Assembly: GCF_026340565.1 (NCBI RefSeq)
Contig: NZ_JAPEPB010000001.1
Span: forward strand, 310,001 to 374,000
Source of the DNA: Kitasatospora sp. NBC_01287
GTDB taxonomy: Bacteria > Actinomycetota > Actinomycetes > Streptomycetales > Streptomycetaceae
Direction of reading: 5' to 3'
Length of the DNA: 64,000 bases
The notes below the pieces were generated by a model. The model was not told the DNA's origin. It searched no databases and was given only the letters and a program-made list of their open reading frames with translations. Below are positions 62,368 through 64,000 of this stretch, piece by piece (the first letter of the stretch is position 1; each line of letters opens with the position of its first letter). The position numbers were made by a program, and so were the translations under genes.

Positions 62368-62916
62368 GTGAGCGTGCAGAGTGTCCGGCCCACGGCGAGC
62401 GTCGCCGCCGTCCGGCGCGGTCGCGGCTCGCTGGGGCGAGCGGCGCGGCGCGGGCTGGGCCGGACGCGCGAGCTGGGTCGGCTGCTCGGGCGGGGACGGC
62501 CGCCCGCGTCGGGGCGCGGACGGCGGCGCGCGGTGCTCAAGGTGCCCCGGCAGGTACGTGACTGCCGGGAGTTCACCCGCCGCACGCTGGGCGACTGGGG
62601 TTGGCTGCCGGCCGCCGACCGGGCAGGCCGCGAGTGGGCGGACGACGTGCTGCTGCTGGTCTCCGAGCTGGCCACCAACGCCTTCCTGCACGCGGGCGGC
62701 CCCGAGTACCTGCGCCTGCGCCGCGGCCGGCACGCGCTGCGGGTCGAGGTCGCCGACCGCGAGGGCGACCGCCTGCGACCGCACCGCCCCGACCCGCTGC
62801 GCCCCGGCGGCTACGGCCTGCACCTGGTGCACGAGCTGGCCGCGGACTGGGGTGTGGCACCGCACCGGCGGCGGCGCGGCAAGTCGGTCTGGTTCGAGGT
62901 CCGCACACCGCGCTGA
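62368..62916 (+). CDS. ATP-binding protein, anti-sigma/HATPase_c_2 type
   Basis: A 182-residue protein of the large streptomycete family of RsbW-like ATPases. A basic Arg-rich N-terminus (about 1-55) precedes the GHKL core: N box VSELATNAFLHAGG, then LRVEVADREGDRLRPHRP (G1-like) and GGYGLHLVHELAADWGV (G2-like). The absence of a histidine and DHp domain separates it from histidine kinases. GTG at 62368 is 9 bases after GAGGAGG; an ATG at 62359 overlaps that site. Target unknown. Confidence 0.85.
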   Translation: MSVQSVRPTASVAAVRRGRGSLGRAARRGLGRTRELGRLLGRGRPPASGRGRRRAVLKVPRQVRDCREFTRRTLGDWGWLPAADRAGREWADDVLLLVSELATNAFLHAGGPEYLRLRRGRHALRVEVADREGDRLRPHRPDPLRPGGYGLHLVHELAADWGVAPHRRRRGKSVWFEVRTPR

Positions 62917-63038
62917 CCGCCTGCCGGCAGGCCCCGTCGCGGTGGCCGGCGAGACTCCGCTCCCCGCGGACCCCGCGAGCCCTGCGGTCACTCCCTAATA
63001 CCGTCGCCTCGATGCCACGCAGCCCGTACGGTCGGGCC

Positions 63039-63698
63039 ATGGAACTGCTCAGCGTCAATGTCGGCCGGCCCCGGCCCAACCCCTGGAAGGACCTGCGCAA
63101 CACGGGCATCGACAAGCAGCCGGTCGACGGCCCGGTCGCCGTGCACGCCCCCGGGCCGAAGGGCACCGGCGAGGTCGGCCTCGCCGGCGACCGGGTGTTC
63201 GACGTGAAGAACCACGGCGGCGCCGACCAGGCCGTCTACGCCTACGCCCGCGAGGATCTCGACGACTGGGCGGCCCAGTTGGGGCGGCCCCTGCACGGCG
63301 GCGTCTTCGGGGAGAACCTCACGACCGCGGGGCTGGACGTCAACGGCGCCCTGATCGGCGAGCGCTGGCGGATCGGCTCGGACGTCGTCCTGGAGGTGTC
63401 GTGCCCGCGGATCCCGTGCGGGACCTTCCAGGGCTGGCTGGAGCGGGACGGCTGGATCAAGCAGTTCACCCGGGCCGCTCGCCCGGGCGCGTACCTGCGC
63501 GTGATCGAGCCCGGCGACCTGTGCGCGGGCGACCGGATCGAGATCGTGCACCGGCCCGACCACGACGTGACGGTCGCGCTGGTCTTCCGCGCCCTGACCC
63601 TGGAGCCGGACCTGCTGCCCCGCCTGCTGATCGCCGACGCGCTGCCGCAGGAGGGCAAGGACCTGGCCCGCAGGCGCTCCGCCCGCGATCACGGGTGA
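63039..63698 (+). CDS. MOSC domain protein (YiiM-like)
   Basis: A 219-residue MOSC protein. It starts MELLSVNVGRP, the YiiM family N-terminus, and has GLAGDRVFDVKNHGGADQAVYAY, GVFGENLTT and the conserved cysteine in VLEVSCPRIPCGTFQGWL. Such proteins handle molybdenum cofactor sulfur or N-hydroxylated substrates. The start could also be ATG 63012, 9 codons earlier, just behind a TACCGT box. The stop is inside a long hairpin. Confidence 0.88.
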   Translation: MELLSVNVGRPRPNPWKDLRNTGIDKQPVDGPVAVHAPGPKGTGEVGLAGDRVFDVKNHGGADQAVYAYAREDLDDWAAQLGRPLHGGVFGENLTTAGLDVNGALIGERWRIGSDVVLEVSCPRIPCGTFQGWLERDGWIKQFTRAARPGAYLRVIEPGDLCAGDRIEIVHRPDHDVTVALVFRALTLEPDLLPRLLIADALPQEGKDLARRRSARDHG

Positions 63699-63741
63699 CG
63701 GCCGCCCGAAGGCAGACCGCCGTCACCCGTGATCGCGGGCG
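63680..63741. terminator. Perfect 23-bp hairpin over the MOSC stop
   Basis: CGCCCGCGATCACGGGTGACGGC (63680-63702) and its exact complement (63719-63741), loop 16 bases. The stop codon (63696-63698) is inside the left arm. Confidence 0.9.
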
Positions 63742-63742
63742 C

Positions 63743-63782
63743 CCATGACGGAGCCCCCCTCGCGAGGGGGGCTCCGTCATGG
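63743..63782. terminator. Perfect 40-bp palindrome between convergent genes
   Basis: Two 20-base complementary arms with no spacer, CCATGACGGAGCCCCCCTCG and its complement. It starts one base after the preceding hairpin and ends 9 bases before the transglycosylase stop, so it probably terminates that minus-strand gene. Confidence 0.9.
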
Positions 63783-63790
63783 GGTGGCTG

Positions 63791-64000
63791 TCAGTAGTTG
63801 TGGTGGATCTGCCAGTACGCCCACGCCTGGTTCGGGCTGCCGTACCGCGAGTTCATGTAGTCGTACGCCCACTTGATCTGCGTACCCGCGTTGGTCTGCC
63901 AGTCCGCACCCGCCGACGCCATCTTCGAACCCGGCAACGCCTGCGCCAGACCGTACGCACCCGAGGACGGATTCGTCGCCGTCACGTTCCAACCACTCTC
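63791..64000 (-). CDS. Transglycosylase SLT-like protein, partial (C-terminus)
   Basis: Only the last 69 codons are inside the window; the gene continues beyond the right edge. Readable text is ESGWNVTATNPSSGAYGLAQALPGSKM, AGADWQTNAGTQIKWAYDYMNSRYGSPNQAWAYWQ and IHHNY. These match the C-terminal region of streptomycete resuscitation-like, lysozyme-fold transglycosylases (SLT domain) with GAYGLAQ and IKWAYDYMNSRYG. The N-terminal part and signal peptide are not visible. Confidence 0.9.
   Translation of the reverse strand, partial: ESGWNVTATNPSSGAYGLAQALPGSKMASAGADWQTNAGTQIKWAYDYMNSRYGSPNQAWAYWQIHHNY

Overview
The window is a chromosomal segment of a high-GC actinomycete, almost certainly a member of Streptomycetaceae. 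The evidence is the extreme G/C bias at third codon positions, frequent GTG and TTG starts, GGAGG-type ribosome sites, and family-typical genes: an SSI-type protease inhibitor, a Ku protein with a C-terminal extension, an ABATE/CGNR regulator and many Tat or Sec exported hydrolases. A 78-aa protein resembling DUF6296, which I remember mainly from Kitasatospora, hints at that genus. I saw no rRNA, tRNA, CRISPR array, insertion sequence, integrase or biosynthetic gene cluster.

Layout. 1-3.0 kb: DHA2-type MFS exporter and Ku. 3.0-7.5 kb, minus strand: acetyltransferase, amidohydrolase, signal peptidase I, LysE/RhtB exporter, metallophosphoesterase. 7.6-12.2 kb: divergent CGNR regulator behind an inverted-repeat operator, acetyltransferase, pirin, DUF6296-like protein, secreted amidase. 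12.3-16.2 kb: GT2-GtrA fusion and an OmpR-type two-component pair coupled by a GTGA overlap. 16.4-25.4 kb: exported and redox functions (I36-type inhibitor, lipoprotein, FAD monooxygenase divergent from an acyl-CoA oxidase-like protein, class A beta-lactamase, C1 protease, Tat-exported phospholipase C behind a PHO-box-like direct repeat). 25.5-33.2 kb: HAD phosphatase, zinc-knuckle protein, ECF sigma factor, a divergent IspH-like protein, SRPBCC protein, SpoIIE-type phosphatase, second EF-G. 33.6-36.8 kb: a YczE membrane protein fused to the C-terminal third of glutamate racemase, divergent from its MocR-type regulator; then a ROK remnant and a GlsB-type protein. 37.2-42.8 kb: sedolisin, SSI inhibitor, membrane proteins, GT39, a gene fragment. 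42.9-49.2 kb: TetR plus TetX-like monooxygenase under a double palindrome, UMF1 permease, SPFH/NAD-kinase-like operon under a perfect inverted repeat. 49.4-58.7 kb: G1-type peptidase with repeat domain, two universal stress proteins, phospholipase D, LLM oxidoreductase, DUF4118 protein, small hypothetical genes. 58.9-64 kb: HtrA protease, orphan GltD, Spo0F/RsbW-type ATPase, MOSC protein and the 3' part of a transglycosylase.

The most unusual structure is not a gene. At least thirteen genes end inside, or within a few bases of, short direct-repeat arrays (7-18 bp units, 2 to 7 copies) whose unit usually contains the stop codon. Most intergenic units are not multiples of three, so the arrays put extra stops in several frames. 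Within genes the expansions are multiples of three and form low-complexity linkers. Other candidates for follow-up are the YczE-MurI chimera, the IspH-like protein that keeps possible cluster cysteines but lacks active-site residues, and the SSI inhibitor with glutamate at P1.
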